This document shows positions 34,958-45,037 of a DNA stretch of 64,000 nucleotides, in pieces. Source of the stretch: Sphaerisporangium fuscum. Lineage in GTDB: Bacteria > Actinomycetota > Actinomycetes > Streptosporangiales > Streptosporangiaceae. The notes beneath the pieces were generated by a model that was not told where the DNA came from, made no database searches, and worked only from the letters and a program-made list of their open reading frames with translations. Made by a program: the position numbers and the translations under genes. Location: contig NZ_JAHDTF010000009.1 of the NCBI RefSeq assembly GCF_018531465.1, forward strand, positions 1-64,000. The letters are read 5' to 3'. Within the stretch, counting starts at the first letter, position 1. Each line of letters opens with the position of its first letter.

Positions 34958-35938
34958 ATGGGCTACCTGCGCCGCAAGCTGGCCTTCTACGCGGTCGCGC
35001 TGTGGGCGGCCGTGACACTGAACTTCCTGATCCCACGCCTGATCAAGGGCAACCCGGTCGACATCATGCTGTCGCGGGTGCAGGGCCAGCCGATGCCGCC
35101 GGAGGCGAGGAGGGCGCTGGAGCTGCAGTTCGGCGTGAGCCACGACCCGCTGTGGCAGCAGTACCTCGGCTACCTCGGCAACCTGCTGCGGGGCAGGCTC
35201 GGCCTGTCGGTCACCTACTACCCGACCCCGGTCGGCACGGTGATCGCGCAGTCGCTGCCCTGGACGCTGGCCCTGGCGGGCGTCTCGCTGGTGATCACGG
35301 TCGCCCTCGGGCTCGGCCTCGGCACGCTCGCCGGGTGGCGCCGGGGCGGGCGGCTGGACGCGCTGGTCCCGGCCACCACGTTCATGGCCGCGATCCCGTA
35401 CTTCTGGCTCGCCCTGATCCTGCTGTACGTGCTCGGGCTCGGCGCGGGCCTGTTCCCGCTGAACGGCGGTTACGACTACGCCGGCGTCACCATGGGGCCG
35501 AACCTCGCCTTCCTGGGCAGCGCCGTCTACCACGGCGCGCTTCCGGCCCTCACCGTCGTGGTGTCGTCGGTGGCCGGCTGGATGCTCGGCATGCGCAACA
35601 TGATGGTCTCCACCATGGCGGAGGACTACGTCGTCATGGCCGAGGCCAAGGGGCTGCCGCCGCGCCGGGTCATGCTGGCGTACGCCGCGCGCAACGCCGT
35701 GCTGCCCAGCGTCGCGGGCTTCGCGGTGTCGCTCGGCTTCGTGGTCAGCGGCCTGCTGGCCACCGAGGTCGTTTTCGCCTACCCCGGCATCGGCTTCGCC
35801 CTGCTGCAGGGGGTGCAGAACGCCGACTACCCGCTCATGCAGGGCATCTTCCTGATCATCTCGCTGGCCGTGCTCGGCGCCAACCTGCTGGTGGACCTGC
35901 TGTACGGCGTGATCGACCCCCGCACCCGGAGGGCCTGA
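34958..35938 (+). CDS. ABC transporter permease, DppB/OppB type
   Basis: A 326-residue permease with six membrane segments. It shows the DppB pattern of an N-terminal helix followed by PEARRALELQFGVSHDPLWQ, and the EAA loop AEDYVVMAEAKGLPPRRVML. The ending VDLLYGVIDPRTR is typical. It starts three bases after the substrate-binding protein stop. Confidence 0.93.
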   Translation: MGYLRRKLAFYAVALWAAVTLNFLIPRLIKGNPVDIMLSRVQGQPMPPEARRALELQFGVSHDPLWQQYLGYLGNLLRGRLGLSVTYYPTPVGTVIAQSLPWTLALAGVSLVITVALGLGLGTLAGWRRGGRLDALVPATTFMAAIPYFWLALILLYVLGLGAGLFPLNGGYDYAGVTMGPNLAFLGSAVYHGALPALTVVVSSVAGWMLGMRNMMVSTMAEDYVVMAEAKGLPPRRVMLAYAARNAVLPSVAGFAVSLGFVVSGLLATEVVFAYPGIGFALLQGVQNADYPLMQGIFLIISLAVLGANLLVDLLYGVIDPRTRRA

Positions 35939-35941
35939 ACG

Positions 35942-36805
35942 ATGGCAGCCATCGCCGCCGCCCCACCCGCACGCGCGACCCGGTTCCGCCCGTCCGGCAA
36001 GCTCGCCGCCGGGCTCGTCATCGTCGCCTGCTTCGTCCTGGTGGCCGTGCTCGGCCCGCTCCTCGCCGGCGACCCCGACGCGATCGGGTACGAGCGGCTC
36101 GCCCCGCCGTCGGCGTCCCACTGGCTCGGCACCACCAACACCGGTCAGGACGTGCTCGCCCAGCTGATGTCCGCCACCCGGGGATCGCTGCTCATCGGCG
36201 TGATCGTCGGGGTCCTCGCCACCGTGGTCTCCCTGCTGGTCGGCGTGCTCGGCGCCTACCTCGGCGGCTGGTTCGACGAGGGGTTCTCGCTGCTGAGCAA
36301 TGTGTTCCTGGTGATCCCGGGCCTGCCGCTCGTCATCCTGATCACCGACTACGTGGAGACGACCGGGCCGGTCGCGATCGCCCTCACCATCACGCTCACC
36401 AGCTGGGCGGGCCCGGCGAGGGTCGTCAGGGCGCAGACGCTGTCGCTGCGCGGGCGCGACTACGTGGACGCCGCCCGGGTCAGCGGTGAGCCCGGCTGGC
36501 GGATCATGGTGTTCGAGATCCTGCCGAACCTGCTGCCCGTCATCGCCGCCCAGCTCGTGTTCGCGGTGCTCGGCGGCATTCTCCTCGACGCCGCCCTGTC
36601 GTTCCTCGGCCTGGCCGGCGGGTCCGCCGGCTCCTGGGGCAGCATGCTCTACTTCGCGCAGAACGCCTCGGCCCTGTCGACGGGCGCCTGGTGGTGGTTC
36701 GTCCCGCCGGGGCTGTGCATCGCGGTGCTCGGCGCGGGACTCTCCCTGGTCAACTTCGGGATCGACGAGATCGTCAATCCCCGGCTGCGGAAGGGCGGCG
36801 CATGA
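35942..36805 (+). CDS. ABC transporter permease, DppC/OppC type
   Basis: A 287-residue second permease. The DppC hallmark [20 protein letters not shown] precedes the membrane core, followed by the EAA loop [20 protein letters not shown] and [16 protein letters not shown]. It overlaps the next ATPase gene by four bases, so the importer genes form one translational unit. Confidence 0.93.
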   Translation: MAAIAAAPPARATRFRPSGKLAAGLVIVACFVLVAVLGPLLAGDPDAIGYERLAPPSASHWLGTTNTGQDVLAQLMSATRGSLLIGVIVGVLATVVSLLVGVLGAYLGGWFDEGFSLLSNVFLVIPGLPLVILITDYVETTGPVAIALTITLTSWAGPARVVRAQTLSLRGRDYVDAARVSGEPGWRIMVFEILPNLLPVIAAQLVFAVLGGILLDAALSFLGLAGGSAGSWGSMLYFAQNASALSTGAWWWFVPPGLCIAVLGAGLSLVNFGIDEIVNPRLRKGGA

Positions 36806-37781
36806 ACGTCCTGTCGGTACGCGACCTGAGCGTGGTCTACGGCGGCGAGCGGCCCACGCGCGCCGTGCGGGAGGTGAGCCTGGAGCTCGCCAGGGGCGAG
36901 GTCCTCGGCGTCGCGGGGGAGAGCGGGTGCGGCAAGTCCACCCTCGCCTACGCCGTCACCCGGCTGCTGCGTCCCCCGGCCGCCGTCACCGCCGGCGAGA
37001 TCGTCTTCCGGACCCGGGAGGGGCGGGAGGTGGACGTCCTCGCCCTCGGCCCGCGGGAGCTGCGGGCCTTCCGCTGGCGCCGGATCGCGATGGTCTTCCA
37101 GAGCGCCATGAACGCCCTCAACCCGGTGCTCACCGTGCGGGACCAGCTCGCCGACGTGTTCACCGCCCACGAGCCGGGCATGGGCAGGCGCGAGCGCGAG
37201 GAACGCTGCGGCGAGCTGCTCGACATGGTCGGCATCGACCGGAGCCGGCTGTCGTCCTACCCGCACGAGCTGTCCGGCGGGATGCGGCAGCGGGTCCTCA
37301 TCGCGATGGCCATGGCGCTGCACCCCGACGTCGTGGTGCTCGACGAGCCGACCACCGCCCTGGACGTCGTGGTGCAGCGCGACATCCTCCGTCGGATCGA
37401 CCGGCTGCGCGAGATGCTGGGCTTCTCGGTGATCTTCATCACGCACGACCTGTCGCTGCTGCTGTCGATCAGCGACCGGCTCGCGATCATGTACGGCGGG
37501 CGGATCGTCGAGACGGGGCCCGCCGCCGCCGTCCGGGCCGCCCCGGCCCACCCGTACACGGCGGGGCTGCTCGGCTCGTTCCCCAGCCTGCGCGGCCCCC
37601 GGCGGGTGCTGCACGGCATCCCCGGAACCCCTCCCGACCTGTCCGGGGAGACGCCCGGCTGCGCCTTCGCCCCGCGCTGCGCGCACGCCTTCGACGCCTG
37701 CGGCGCGGTGACCCCGCCGCTCGTCCCGGCCGGCGGCACCGTGGCCGCCTGCCTCAAGCACGACGACGGGGGAGGACCCGC

Positions 37782-37785
<4 letters not shown>
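36802..37785 (+). CDS. ABC transporter ATP-binding protein, DppD/OppD type
   Basis: A 327-residue ATPase. Walker A is GESGCGKST, the signature is [18 protein letters not shown] and Walker B is [14 protein letters not shown]. The C-terminal oligopeptide-transporter extension with cysteines ([16 protein letters not shown]) is present. In OppD-type proteins this region can carry an Fe-S cluster. ATG 36802 overlaps the permease stop. Confidence 0.93.
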
Positions 37786-38582
<797 letters not shown>

Positions 38583-38644
38583 CACGTGTTCCGCCCGGGG
38601 CAGACTACTCTTGGCAGGGCAGGCACGCCTACGTGAGAGAGATC

Positions 38645-38908
38645 ATGAAGACCTTCGAAGAGCTGTTCGCCGAGCTGTCGGAGAAGGCGCGCACCCGTCC
38701 CGCCGGGTCGGGCACCGTCGCCGCCCTGGACGCCGGTGTCCACGCCATCGGCAAGAAGGTCGTGGAGGAGGCCGCCGAGAGCTGGATGGCGGCCGAGCAC
38801 GAGACCACGGACCGGGCCGCCGAAGAGATCTCCCAGCTCCTCTACCACGTGCAGGTCCTCATGATCGCCCGAGGCATCGGGCTCGACGAGGTCTACAAGC
38901 ATCTCTAG
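38645..38908 (+). CDS. hisE: Phosphoribosyl-ATP diphosphatase
   Basis: An 87-residue enzyme of histidine synthesis that removes pyrophosphate from PR-ATP. It is the expected length and carries [17 protein letters not shown] and [14 protein letters not shown], which hold the metal-binding acidic residues of the MazG-like fold. ATG 38645 has GAGAGA upstream; a GTG 12 bases earlier lies in that site. It is followed by hisG, the usual actinobacterial order. Confidence 0.94.
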   Translation: MKTFEELFAELSEKARTRPAGSGTVAALDAGVHAIGKKVVEEAAESWMAAEHETTDRAAEEISQLLYHVQVLMIARGIGLDEVYKHL

Positions 38909-39079
38909 ACCTGTTTTCCGCACGAGCCCGACTCTCCCTGATCAGACGCTGTGGTCCGACACCATCAGTGGCCGGTCCAGGTCGACGAGGGCGATGTGCG
39001 GAAACCAGGTCTTGCCGGCGCCGCCGGCCTTCCCGACGACCGACCTCGTCCGCCCGACCCGAAGGATTCCCTTAACGCC

Positions 39080-39925
39080 ATGCTCCGCCTCGCCGTACCC
39101 AACAAGGGCGCCCTCACCGAGGCCGCCCAGACCATGCTCAAGGAAGCCGGTTACCGTCCCCGCAGAGACTCCAAGGAGCTCGTGGTCGTCGACCCCGCCA
39201 ACTCCTGCGAGCTGTTCTTCCTGCGCCCCCGCGACATCGCCGTCTACGTCGGCGAGGGCACGCTCGACGTCGGCATCACCGGCCTCGACATGCTGTACGA
39301 CTCCGGCGCGCCCGCCGAGGAGATCATGCCGCTCGGCTTCGGCGTCTCCACCTTCCGCTTCGCCGCCCGGCCCGGCGCGTTCTCCTCGGTCAAGGATCTC
39401 CAGGGCATGCGCATCGCCACCTCCTACGCCGGGCTGCTCGGCAAGCACCTGGCGGACGAGGGCGTCGAGGCCCGCATCATCAAGCTCGACGGCGCGGTCG
39501 AGACCGCCATCCACCTCGGCGTGGCCGACGCGGTGGCCGACGTCGTCGAGACCGGCACCACCCTGCGCAACGTCGGCCTGGAGGTCTTCGGCGAGCCGAT
39601 CGCCCACTCCCAGGCCGCGCTGATCAAGCGCACGGGCGCCGAGCAGACGCCGGGGGTCGAGCAGTTGATCCGCCGCCTGCAGGGTGTGCTGGTGGCCCGC
39701 GACTACGTCATGATCGACTACGACATCCGGGCCGAGCGCATCGACGAGGCCATCGCGATCACCCCCGGCATGGAGGGGCCGACGGTGTCCCCGCTGCACC
39801 GTGAGGGCTGGGTCGCCGTCCGCGCCATGGTGCCCCGCAAGGACCACCAGCAGATCATGGACCAGCTGTGGGAGATCGGCGCCAAGGCCGTCCTGGTCAC
39901 CGCCATCTTCGCCTGCCGCCTCTGA
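39080..39925 (+). CDS. hisG: ATP phosphoribosyltransferase, long form
   Basis: A 281-residue enzyme catalysing the first step of histidine synthesis. The N-terminal LRLAVPNKGALTEAA, the DVGITGLDMLYDSG segment and the PRPP loop DVVETGTTLRNVGL are intact. The C-terminal regulatory domain of the hexameric long form is present (EGWVAVRAMVPRKDHQQIMD), so histidine feedback is likely. GAAGGA precedes the ATG. A 171-bp spacer after hisE holds nothing recognisable. Confidence 0.96.
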   Translation: MLRLAVPNKGALTEAAQTMLKEAGYRPRRDSKELVVVDPANSCELFFLRPRDIAVYVGEGTLDVGITGLDMLYDSGAPAEEIMPLGFGVSTFRFAARPGAFSSVKDLQGMRIATSYAGLLGKHLADEGVEARIIKLDGAVETAIHLGVADAVADVVETGTTLRNVGLEVFGEPIAHSQAALIKRTGAEQTPGVEQLIRRLQGVLVARDYVMIDYDIRAERIDEAIAITPGMEGPTVSPLHREGWVAVRAMVPRKDHQQIMDQLWEIGAKAVLVTAIFACRL

Positions 39926-39936
39926 GCCACGTGGCC

Positions 39937-39973
39937 GCGCCGGTCCCGCCGTCCGCGCGGGCGGGACCGGCGC
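39937..39973 (+). terminator. Strong hairpin terminator after hisG
   Basis: A perfect 14-bp stem (39937-39950 with 39960-39973) encloses a 9-base loop, 12 bp beyond the hisG stop. No T-run follows. Confidence 0.75.
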
Positions 39974-39993
39974 CCTACGGCCGCCGGTGGCGC

Positions 39994-40013
39994 GCGATGA
40001 CAAATGTCATCGC
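39994..40013. promoter_or_regulatory. Perfect 20-bp palindrome, candidate response-regulator operator
   Basis: GCGATGACAAATGTCATCGC has perfect 9-bp arms about an AA centre. It lies 56 bp upstream of the ABC exporter start, just before the probable promoter. The neighbouring DesR-like regulator is the obvious candidate to bind here. Confidence 0.65.
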
Positions 40014-40033
40014 CGACGCCGGACGAGAGGCAC

Positions 40034-40062
40034 TGATGATCTTTCCGCCTCCTGCCTACGGT
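40034..40062 (+). promoter_or_regulatory. Probable promoter giving a leaderless exporter mRNA
   Basis: TGATGA (40034-40039) and TACGGT (40057-40062) are 17 bases apart. The ATG at 40070 lies only seven bases after the -10, and no ribosome binding site precedes it. Transcription would start at or next to the start codon. Confidence 0.45.
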
Positions 40063-40069
40063 TGACCCC

Positions 40070-40960
40070 ATGAACGCCATCGCCCTCACCGAGGTGAGCA
40101 AGAGCTATGGTGAGGTCCACGCCGTGAACGGCCTGAACCTCACGATGGAGGCGGGCCGCACGGTGGCCCTCCTCGGGCCGAACGGGGCCGGCAAGTCCAC
40201 CACGATCAACATGCTGCTGGGCCTGATCCGCCCCACGGCCGGAGAGGTCCGCGTCTTCGGCCGCACCCCGGACGAGGCGGTCGCCCACGGGGAGATCGGC
40301 GCGATGCTGCAGGAGGGGACGCTGATCCCCGAGCTGACCGTGCGCGAGCTGGTCGACTTCATCCGCCGCCTGTACCCCGATCCGCTGCCGCTCGACCAGG
40401 TGCTCCAGGTCGCCGACCTGACGGCCCTCGCCTCCCGGCGCGCCGGCAGGCTCTCCGGCGGGCAGGCCCAGAGGGTGCGCTTCGCCCTCGCCATCGCCGG
40501 CGCGCCCAGGCTGCTCGTCCTCGACGAGCCGACCGCCGCGATGGACGTCGAGTCGCGCCGCGCCTTCTGGGCCGGCATGCGCGACTACGCCGCCCAGGGC
40601 CGCACGGTCCTGTTCGCGACCCACTACCTGGAGGAGGCCGACGAGAACTCCGACCGCGTGATCGTGGTCGCCGGCGGCAGGGTCGTCGCCGACGGCACGG
40701 CGGCGGAGATCAAGGCCGGGGCCGGGGGCAGCTCGGTGGCCTTCTCGCTCGACGGGCAGTCGTCCGCGGGCCTGGACGCGCTGCCGGGGGTCACCGCCGT
40801 CGAGATCCTCTCCGGCACCGTCACCCTGCGCACCGCCGACGTCGACGCCACGGTCGCCGCGCTCTACCGGGGCACCACCCTGGACGTTCGCGATCTGCGG
40901 ATCGACGGGGCCGACCTGGAGGACGCCTTCCTCACTCTCACCCGGTCCGCGGAGGTCTGA
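40070..40960 (+). CDS. ABC-2 exporter ATP-binding protein
   Basis: A 296-residue efflux ATPase. Walker A is GPNGAGKST, the signature is RLSGGQAQRVRFALAIAG, Walker B is LLVLDEPTAAMDVESR and the switch His is in FATHYLEEADEN. It probably works with the permease three bases downstream. The following DesK/DesR-like pair suggests it is induced by a membrane signal such as fluidity change or cell-envelope-active compounds; this is inferred. Confidence 0.93.
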   Translation: MNAIALTEVSKSYGEVHAVNGLNLTMEAGRTVALLGPNGAGKSTTINMLLGLIRPTAGEVRVFGRTPDEAVAHGEIGAMLQEGTLIPELTVRELVDFIRRLYPDPLPLDQVLQVADLTALASRRAGRLSGGQAQRVRFALAIAGAPRLLVLDEPTAAMDVESRRAFWAGMRDYAAQGRTVLFATHYLEEADENSDRVIVVAGGRVVADGTAAEIKAGAGGSSVAFSLDGQSSAGLDALPGVTAVEILSGTVTLRTADVDATVAALYRGTTLDVRDLRIDGADLEDAFLTLTRSAEV

Positions 40961-40963
40961 CCC

Positions 40964-41701
40964 ATGCTGAACTACGTCAAGCTCGAAGCCACGCGGATGC
41001 TGCGCAACAAGCGCTACGTCATCTTCGTCGTCGCCTTCCCGATCGGCTTCTACCTGCTGTACTCCAACCTCTGGGGCGACCAGGTCGACGAGAGCACCGG
41101 CGTGAAGGGCGCGGTCGTGCTCATGGTGTCGATGGCCGCCTACGGCGCGCTGGCGGCGTCCATCATGTCCACCGCCGTGCCGTGGTCGCAGGAGCGGCAG
41201 ACGGGATGGCTGCGCCAGCTCCAGATCACCCCGCTGCGCAGCTGGACGATCATCGTGACGAAGCTGGTCACGTCGCTGCTGCTGGTGCTGCCCTCGCTGC
41301 TGCTGGTGGCCCTGGCCGCCGTGGTCACCCAGCACGTCTCGCTGTCGGCGGGCCAGTGGGCCGGGCTCATCGCCGCGATGTGGGCCGGGACGATCCCCTT
41401 CGCCGCGCTCGGCCTGACCATCGGCTCGCTCGTGCCGCCCGACACCGCGCAGCCACTCGCGATGATCGGCATGTTCGGGCTGGCGCTCCTCGGCGGGCTG
41501 TGGTTCCCCATCGCCCTGATGCCGCCCGTCATGCGGAACATCGCCCAGGTGCTGCCCTCCTACGACTACGCGAACATCGGCTGGCAGATCGTCGCGGGGC
41601 ACGCCCCGGCGGGGTCGGCGGTCGCGGGCATCGCCGCCTGGGGGGTCGCCCTGTGCGCCCTGGCGCTGTTCGCCTACCGCAGGGCCACCGTCCGGGCCTG
41701 A
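40964..41701 (+). CDS. ABC-2 exporter permease
   Basis: A 245-residue membrane protein with six hydrophobic segments. The cytosolic [20 protein letters not shown] loop is the ABC-2 coupling region. It matches the permeases paired with DesK/DesR-like systems. It ends one base before the kinase start, so export and sensing genes are co-transcribed. Confidence 0.9.
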   Translation: MLNYVKLEATRMLRNKRYVIFVVAFPIGFYLLYSNLWGDQVDESTGVKGAVVLMVSMAAYGALAASIMSTAVPWSQERQTGWLRQLQITPLRSWTIIVTKLVTSLLLVLPSLLLVALAAVVTQHVSLSAGQWAGLIAAMWAGTIPFAALGLTIGSLVPPDTAQPLAMIGMFGLALLGGLWFPIALMPPVMRNIAQVLPSYDYANIGWQIVAGHAPAGSAVAGIAAWGVALCALALFAYRRATVRA

Positions 41702-41702
41702 G

Positions 41703-42845
41703 ATGGGCGACCTGCGCAACATCTTCACCTTCGGCGGGACGGACGAAAGGCCGTCCCGCTGGCGGCGGCTGATCGGCCTCTCCGTGGGCCTGATCTACCT
41801 GTTCTATCCGGCCTCCGACATCACCTCCGGGGCGACCACCGGGACCGAGGCGTACTGGGCGGTGGCGTCGCTGGTGGCCTTCCTGGTGAGCTACGTCGCC
41901 ACCGTGCTCAGCCCGAGGGGCTACGGCCGGCCGAGCCCCTGGACGCTCCCGCTGCTCTGCCTCACCACGCTCATGGCCGTGGTGTTCCCCCTCGTCTTCG
42001 GCGGTGCGTGGCTGACCTTGCCGGTCTACATCGCCATCATGCTCAGCATGGCGCTGCCTCCCCGGCAGGCGTTCGCCGGGGTCGGCTGCATGGCGCTGAT
42101 CGTGCTGGTGGAAGGCCTCATCGTCGGCGCCGGGGACGCCATCCCGGTGCTGGAGTTGCAGGTGGTCACGCTCGGCGTGCTGTTCATGAGCATCCGCAAC
42201 ACGCGCATGCTGGTGGTCGAGCTCCGGCAGGCCCAGGACGAGGTGGCGAGGCTCGCGGCGAGCGAGGAGCGCCTGCGCATCGCCCGCGACCTGCACGACC
42301 TGCTCGGGCACAGCCTGTCGCTGATCGTGCTCAAGAGCGAGCTGGCCGGGCGGCTCGCCGAGCAGGGGTCGGACAAGGCGGTGGGGGAGATCCGCGACGT
42401 GGAGTCGGTGGCCCGGCTCGCCCTGCAGGAGGTGCGCGAGGCCGTGACCGGCTACCGGCGGCGTGGCCTGTCCGAGGAGCTCGACAACGCCCGCTCCGCG
42501 CTCGCCGCGGCCGGGGTGCGGGCGGTCGTCCGCACCTTGGGCACCCCGCTCCCCGACGTCCTGGACGGGTTGTTCGGCTGGGCCGTGCGCGAGGGCGTCA
42601 CCAACGTCGTGCGGCACGCCGGAGCGTCCAGCTGTGAGATCACCGTGGCCTTCCAGGACGGCGGGGCGAGCATGGAGATCGACGACGACGGCACGCAGGC
42701 CGGGCCGTGCCGGCCGGGCAGCGGGCTGACCGGGCTCACCGAACGTGTCCAGGCGGCCGGTGGGACGGTTGAGGCGGGCCCGCGGCCCGGCGGTGGTTTC
42801 CGTCTGCGGGTGGCCGTCCCGGCCGCCGTAGAATCTCGCACCTGA
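41703..42845 (+). CDS. Sensor histidine kinase, DesK-like
   Basis: A 380-residue kinase. About five to six membrane segments fill the first 150 residues with almost no extracellular loop, so it probably senses the membrane itself. The HisKA_3 phospho-acceptor is His in [20 protein letters not shown], followed by a HATPase with [15 protein letters not shown] and [16 protein letters not shown]. It is coupled to the exporter genes and followed by its response regulator. Confidence 0.92.
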   Translation: MGDLRNIFTFGGTDERPSRWRRLIGLSVGLIYLFYPASDITSGATTGTEAYWAVASLVAFLVSYVATVLSPRGYGRPSPWTLPLLCLTTLMAVVFPLVFGGAWLTLPVYIAIMLSMALPPRQAFAGVGCMALIVLVEGLIVGAGDAIPVLELQVVTLGVLFMSIRNTRMLVVELRQAQDEVARLAASEERLRIARDLHDLLGHSLSLIVLKSELAGRLAEQGSDKAVGEIRDVESVARLALQEVREAVTGYRRRGLSEELDNARSALAAAGVRAVVRTLGTPLPDVLDGLFGWAVREGVTNVVRHAGASSCEITVAFQDGGASMEIDDDGTQAGPCRPGSGLTGLTERVQAAGGTVEAGPRPGGGFRLRVAVPAAVESRT

Positions 42846-42894
42846 CGTCCTCGCCCGTCACCGGAGAGCGGGCGCACACATTCCGGGAGCATCA

Positions 42895-43500
42895 GTGATC
42901 AGGGTCGTGCTGGCGGAGGATCAGGCGATGGTCCGGGGCGCGCTGGCGTCGCTGCTCGGCCTGGAGCCCGACATCGAGGTCGTCGGGGAGGCCGCCACCG
43001 GTGAGGAGGCCGTGTCCGCCGCTCTGTCCACCCGCCCGGACATCGTGCTCCTCGACATCGAGATGCCGGTCATGGACGGCATCACGGCGGCGGCGCGCAT
43101 CACCGGCGAGCTGCCCGGATGCCGCGTGATGATCCTCACCACCTTCGGCAGGCCGGGGTACCTGCGGCGCGCCATGGAGGCGGGCGCGGCGGCGTTCATG
43201 GTGAAGGACAGCCCGGCCAGGGAGCTGGCCGCCGCCATCCGCAGGGTGCTCGCCGGGGAGCGGGTCATCGACCCCGCGCTGGCCGCCGCCGCGCTGAGCG
43301 CCGGCCCGAACCCCCTGTCGGCCCGCGAGCGCGACGTGCTCGCCGCGGCCTCCGACGGCTCCACGATCGGCGACATCGCCGTGCGCCTGCACCTGTCGGA
43401 GGGGACCGTCCGCAACTACCTCTCCTCGGCCATCCAGAAGACCCACGCCCGCAACCGCATCGAGGCCGTCCAGCGTGCCCAGTCGCAGGGCTGGCTCTAG
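42895..43500 (+). CDS. NarL/DesR-like response regulator
   Basis: A 201-residue regulator, the usual length. The receiver has AEDQAMVRGALASLLG, the phosphorylated Asp54 in LLDIEMPVMDG and the Lys in FMVKDSPA. The LuxR-type helix-turn-helix is LSARERDVLAAASDGSTIGD with HLSEGTVRNYLSSAIQKT. The GTG start has a GGGAG site. It probably binds the palindrome at 39994-40013 to control the exporter operon. Confidence 0.93.
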   Translation: MIRVVLAEDQAMVRGALASLLGLEPDIEVVGEAATGEEAVSAALSTRPDIVLLDIEMPVMDGITAAARITGELPGCRVMILTTFGRPGYLRRAMEAGAAAFMVKDSPARELAAAIRRVLAGERVIDPALAAAALSAGPNPLSARERDVLAAASDGSTIGDIAVRLHLSEGTVRNYLSSAIQKTHARNRIEAVQRAQSQGWL

Positions 43501-43520
43501 ACCCCGGCGACGGTGCCGAA

Positions 43521-43540
43521 GGGGGCGCCCGCCCGCCCCC
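43521..43540. terminator. Convergent terminator between response regulator and DoxX genes
   Basis: GGGGGCG and CGCCCCC form a 7-bp stem around CCCGCC in the 45-bp space between two convergent genes. It can act on both strands. Confidence 0.6.
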
Positions 43541-43545
43541 TCAGG

Positions 43546-43974
43546 TCAGAGCTGGTGCACCGGGGCGTGCGCGTGCAGGTGCCTGCGCGACCGGGTCAGG
43601 AGCGTGTCCAGCGACCACGCTCCGCCGCCCAGCAGGGCCACCAGCAGGAACGACCAGGAGAACAGCGCCGCGGGCTCGCCCCCGTTCATGATGGGGAACA
43701 GGCCCTTGGGCAGGTGGACCGTGAAGTACGCGTAGGCCATCGTGCCGGAGCACAGCAGCGCGGCGGCGCGGGTGGCGAGCCCGACGAGCACCAGACCGCC
43801 CGCGCCGAGCTCGATCGCACCGGCCCACCAGTCGGGCCACGCGCCGACGGCCGGGATCCTCCCGTCGTGCGGGCCGCCGAGCACGCCGAACAGGGTGGCC
43901 GCGCCGTGGCAGGCGAACAGCAGGCCGGTCACGACGCGGAACAGCGACACGACGGCTTCACGTAAGCGGTCCAT
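43546..43974 (-). CDS. DoxX family membrane protein
   Basis: A 142-residue protein with four hydrophobic helices. It has the DoxX pattern LFRVVTGLLFACHGAATLFG, GAIELGAGGLVLVGLATR and MAYAYFTVHLPKGLFPIMNG. DoxX-type proteins are linked to quinone or thiol redox chemistry at the membrane (family knowledge); substrates are mostly unknown. The ATG comes two bases after the stop of the LPMO gene, so the two are translated together. Confidence 0.87.
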   Translation of the reverse strand: MDRLREAVVSLFRVVTGLLFACHGAATLFGVLGGPHDGRIPAVGAWPDWWAGAIELGAGGLVLVGLATRAAALLCSGTMAYAYFTVHLPKGLFPIMNGGEPAALFSWSFLLVALLGGGAWSLDTLLTRSRRHLHAHAPVHQL

Positions 43975-43976
43975 GG

Positions 43977-44729
43977 TCACACCCGCTGCCAGAGTGCGGG
44001 GACGTTCGGCGGCTCCCAGCCCGCGATCGCCGTGTGCGACTGGACGCACCGGTAGGTGGAGCCTCCGTAGGTCACCACGGCGCCGATGGCGTAGACGGTG
44101 CCCGCCTGCCAGGTGCCCGAGGGCGTCGGCGTGGGCGTCGGGGTGGGAGTCGGAGTCGGGGTGGGGGTGGGGGTCGGCGTGGGTGTGGGTGTGGGTGTGG
44201 GTGTGGGGCCGCCTCCGCCGCCGATGTTCAGGTCGATGCAGGAGTAGAAGGCGTTGGCCGTGTCGGCGATGTTCCAGATGGCGAGGACCTTCTGGCGGCC
44301 GGAGTACCCGGCGAGGTTCACCGTCTGCGAGATCGTGTCCGGCGGCTGCTTCCCGCCGCCGTCGAAGACCGCGACCCGCGTGTTGCCGATGTAGTACTCG
44401 TAGTTCAGCGTGGCGTGCCTGGCGGTGAACGTCCAGGTGAAGGTCACCGAGGTGCCGACGGACGTGACGGGCCAGGCCTTGCTCTCGTCGGCGAGCTGGG
44501 CGAACTGCGACAGGCCCGCGTTGCAGCTGCGCAGGCCCTTGGGGCCCTCCACGCTCTGCGGCTCGTAGATGATGTCGCCGCAGTTCGGCACCTTGCCCTG
44601 CGCGCAGAACGCCTGCCTGCTGGGCGGGTAGTTGACGTAGCCGTGGGCGTACGCCGGGCTGGAGGTCACGACGATGGTCGCGGCGATGGCCACCACCGCC
44701 GCGGAGACTAACGTGAGAGTCCTTCGCAT
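43977..44729 (-). CDS. Secreted lytic polysaccharide monooxygenase (AA10) with CBM5/12 chitin-binding domain
   Basis: A 250-residue secreted copper enzyme that oxidatively cleaves crystalline polysaccharide. The signal peptide ends SSPAYA, leaving His29 as the mature N-terminus (HGYVNYPPSR), one arm of the copper histidine brace. His105 in FTARHATLNYEYYIG is the other, and this ARHATLNYEY context suits chitin-active AA10. A Pro-Thr linker of about 14 units joins it to a C-terminal CBM5/12 (TWQAGTVYAIGAVVTYGGST, with the aromatic WEPPNVPALW). GGAG precedes the ATG. The coupled DoxX gene may be a redox partner. Confidence 0.94.
   Translation of the reverse strand: MRRTLTLVSAAVVAIAATIVVTSSPAYAHGYVNYPPSRQAFCAQGKVPNCGDIIYEPQSVEGPKGLRSCNAGLSQFAQLADESKAWPVTSVGTSVTFTWTFTARHATLNYEYYIGNTRVAVFDGGGKQPPDTISQTVNLAGYSGRQKVLAIWNIADTANAFYSCIDLNIGGGGGPTPTPTPTPTPTPTPTPTPTPTPTPTPTPSGTWQAGTVYAIGAVVTYGGSTYRCVQSHTAIAGWEPPNVPALWQRV
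44121..44210 (-). repeat. Hexanucleotide-like repeat coding the LPMO Pro-Thr linker
   Basis: About 14 six-base units of the type GTSGGN on the plus strand encode alternating Pro-Thr. The last third is nearly pure GTGGGT. Such a tract is prone to slippage, which would change linker length by whole Pro-Thr units. Confidence 0.85.
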
Positions 44730-44768
44730 TGAAGTTCTCCTCTACATGGGGGGATACCCCTAACTTAA

Positions 44769-44800
44769 AAGAAAGTTTCTTAACAGTAAAGAGCCTGTTA
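44769..44800. promoter_or_regulatory. Two nested palindromes upstream of the LPMO gene
   Basis: AAGAAA-G-TTTCTT (44769-44781) is a perfect 13-bp palindrome about 40 bp upstream of the LPMO start. It is followed by TAACAG-N8-CTGTTA (44781-44800), perfect 6-bp arms. Both stand out as AT-rich in GC-rich DNA. They are candidate operators for chitin-responsive control; the regulator is unknown. Confidence 0.5.
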
Positions 44801-45037
44801 CGGAGATTCCACGCGAGGGGGTTCCTTCTGTGCCGTACCTGCCACCGCTCTCGAAGGGACCAGGGCGCGCTCCTCGTCGCCGCCTCCTGGCCGGTGGGGG
44901 CGACGGGGCCGGCGGAACCAGCTCACGCCCTGGACGGCGCGATCTCGGCGACCGGATTGTTCACGTCCGCATTCACGATCAGGAAGACCGTTCACCGATA
45001 CATTCATGGTCCGGAGGGGCCCATGGAACCGGGCCAG

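Noticed and set aside
38951..39079. N-terminal extension of HisG
   Set aside because: HisG proteins begin at LRLAVPNKG; the ATG at 39080 has a GAAGGA site and upstream sequence is not conserved-looking.
44121..44210. Repeat tract as a CRISPR array
   Set aside because: Units are six bases without spacers and encode a Pro-Thr linker in frame.
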